From FEB-22 sp003105195 (GTDB lineage Bacteria > Pseudomonadota > Alphaproteobacteria > Rhizobiales > Xanthobacteraceae), in NCBI GenBank assembly GCA_027493405.1, contig JAOSKV010000047.1, positions 62,001 through 126,000 on the forward strand: a stretch of 64,000 nt of DNA, in the 5' to 3' direction. The notes beneath the pieces were generated by a model that did no database searches, was not told the origin of the DNA, and saw only the letters and a list, made by a program, of their open reading frames with translations. Position numbers and translations under genes: made by a program. This document shows, piece by piece, positions 63,533 through 64,000 of this stretch. Within the stretch, counting starts at the first letter, position 1. Every line of letters begins with the position of its first letter.

Positions 63533-64000
63533 ATGCCGATGCCACTGGAGGTCCTGGCGCTCAACTGCACGCTCAAGCGCTCGCCCGCGCCGTCCTCGAC
63601 GGACCGCCTGCTCGGCGAGCTGCTCGCCGCGCTCGAAAGCCACGACGCGCGCGGCGGGATCGTCCGCGTCGCCGACCTCGACATCAAGCCGGGCGTGAGC
63701 TCGGACGAGGGGGAGGGCGACGACTGGCCGGCCCTGCGCCGGCGCGTGGTCGCCTGCGACATCCTCGTGATCGGCTCGCCGATCTGGCTCGGCCAGCCCT
63801 CGAGCGTCGCCAAGCGGGTGCTGGAGCGGCTCGACGCGTTCCTCGGCGAGAAGGACGAACGCGGCCGCATGCCGTCCTACGGCAAGGTCGCGGTGGTCGC
63901 CGCGGTCGGCAACGAGGACGGCGCGCACCATGTCCATGCCGAGGTCGCCCAGGCGCTCAACGAGGTCGGCTTCACGATTCCCGCGGGCGGCGCCACCTAT
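63533..64000 (+). CDS. Flavodoxin family / NAD(P)H-dependent FMN reductase-like protein (3' end outside window)
   Basis: The first 156 residues of a flavodoxin-fold protein: VLALNCTLKRSPAPSSTDRL with the phosphate-binding loop at the N-terminus, then CDILVIGSPIWLGQPSSVAK and VAVVAAVGNEDGAHHVHAEV. This pattern fits NADPH-dependent FMN reductases and WrbA/iron-sulfur flavoprotein relatives. Two in-frame ATGs (63533 and 63539) are possible starts. The gene continues beyond the window. Confidence 0.82.
   Translation, partial: MPMPLEVLALNCTLKRSPAPSSTDRLLGELLAALESHDARGGIVRVADLDIKPGVSSDEGEGDDWPALRRRVVACDILVIGSPIWLGQPSSVAKRVLERLDAFLGEKDERGRMPSYGKVAVVAAVGNEDGAHHVHAEVAQALNEVGFTIPAGGATY

Overview
The window is a very GC-rich chromosomal segment with tightly packed genes. 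It most likely comes from an alphaproteobacterium of the Hyphomicrobiales (Rhizobiales) type. The reasons are a red-type (form IC) RuBisCO operon with cbbX, a BA14K-family protein, TAXI-type TRAP transporters, an Anbu/transglutaminase/alpha-E/ATP-grasp operon, and palindromic intergenic repeats of the kind scattered through Rhizobiales genomes.

Layout. 1-1541: truncated GGDEF/EAL protein. 1851-10899: complete Calvin-cycle operon cbbLSXFPTA on the minus strand, with cbbR divergent and a short AT-rich operator between. 10881-15235: Anbu proteasome-like hydrolase operon. 15349-22641: feruloyl-CoA synthetase-like ligase and assorted metabolic genes (CinA-like, TAXI protein, histidine phosphatase, intradiol dioxygenase, xanthine phosphoribosyltransferase, haem-c-like protein, cupin). 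22784-29870: a genomic island inserted in a tRNA-Leu gene. 29890-46061: small envelope proteins, a Na/Ca-type exchanger, a periplasmic GMC dehydrogenase with c-type cytochromes, a caa3-type oxidase operon with a fused subunit I-III, a Crp/Fnr regulator and secreted proteins. 46085-64000: epimerase, sulfur-type MBL hydrolase, GGDEF/EAL protein, copper ATPase/CsoR, TRAP-TAXI transporter, aminotransferase, MetE-like protein, FAD monooxygenase and a flavodoxin-like gene cut by the window end.

The most unusual part is the island. The host tRNA-Leu is broken inside its anticodon loop: the 5' half with its promoter lies at 22822-22857 and the 3' half at 27919-27977. The island appears to compensate by carrying its own complete tRNA-Leu(UAA) at 24072-24372, which has a strong promoter and is interrupted after U34 by a group I intron of about 212 nt. 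The element also carries a tyrosine recombinase, a TIR-like SWQSD-family protein, and an AbiEi-like/Fic fusion protein preceded by four head-to-tail 24-bp repeats. A second copy of the tRNA 3' end (29833-29870) lies beyond a phage-like peptidoglycan hydrolase gene, so two elements may be stacked here.

Caution on sequence quality. At least ten reading-frame breaks in otherwise well-conserved genes can each be repaired by one base in a short homopolymer. Two stretches (25758-25957 and 52171-52498) are almost pure G/C runs, and the second replaces part of the copper ATPase. I read these as sequencing or assembly artefacts, so the affected genes are annotated as single genes.
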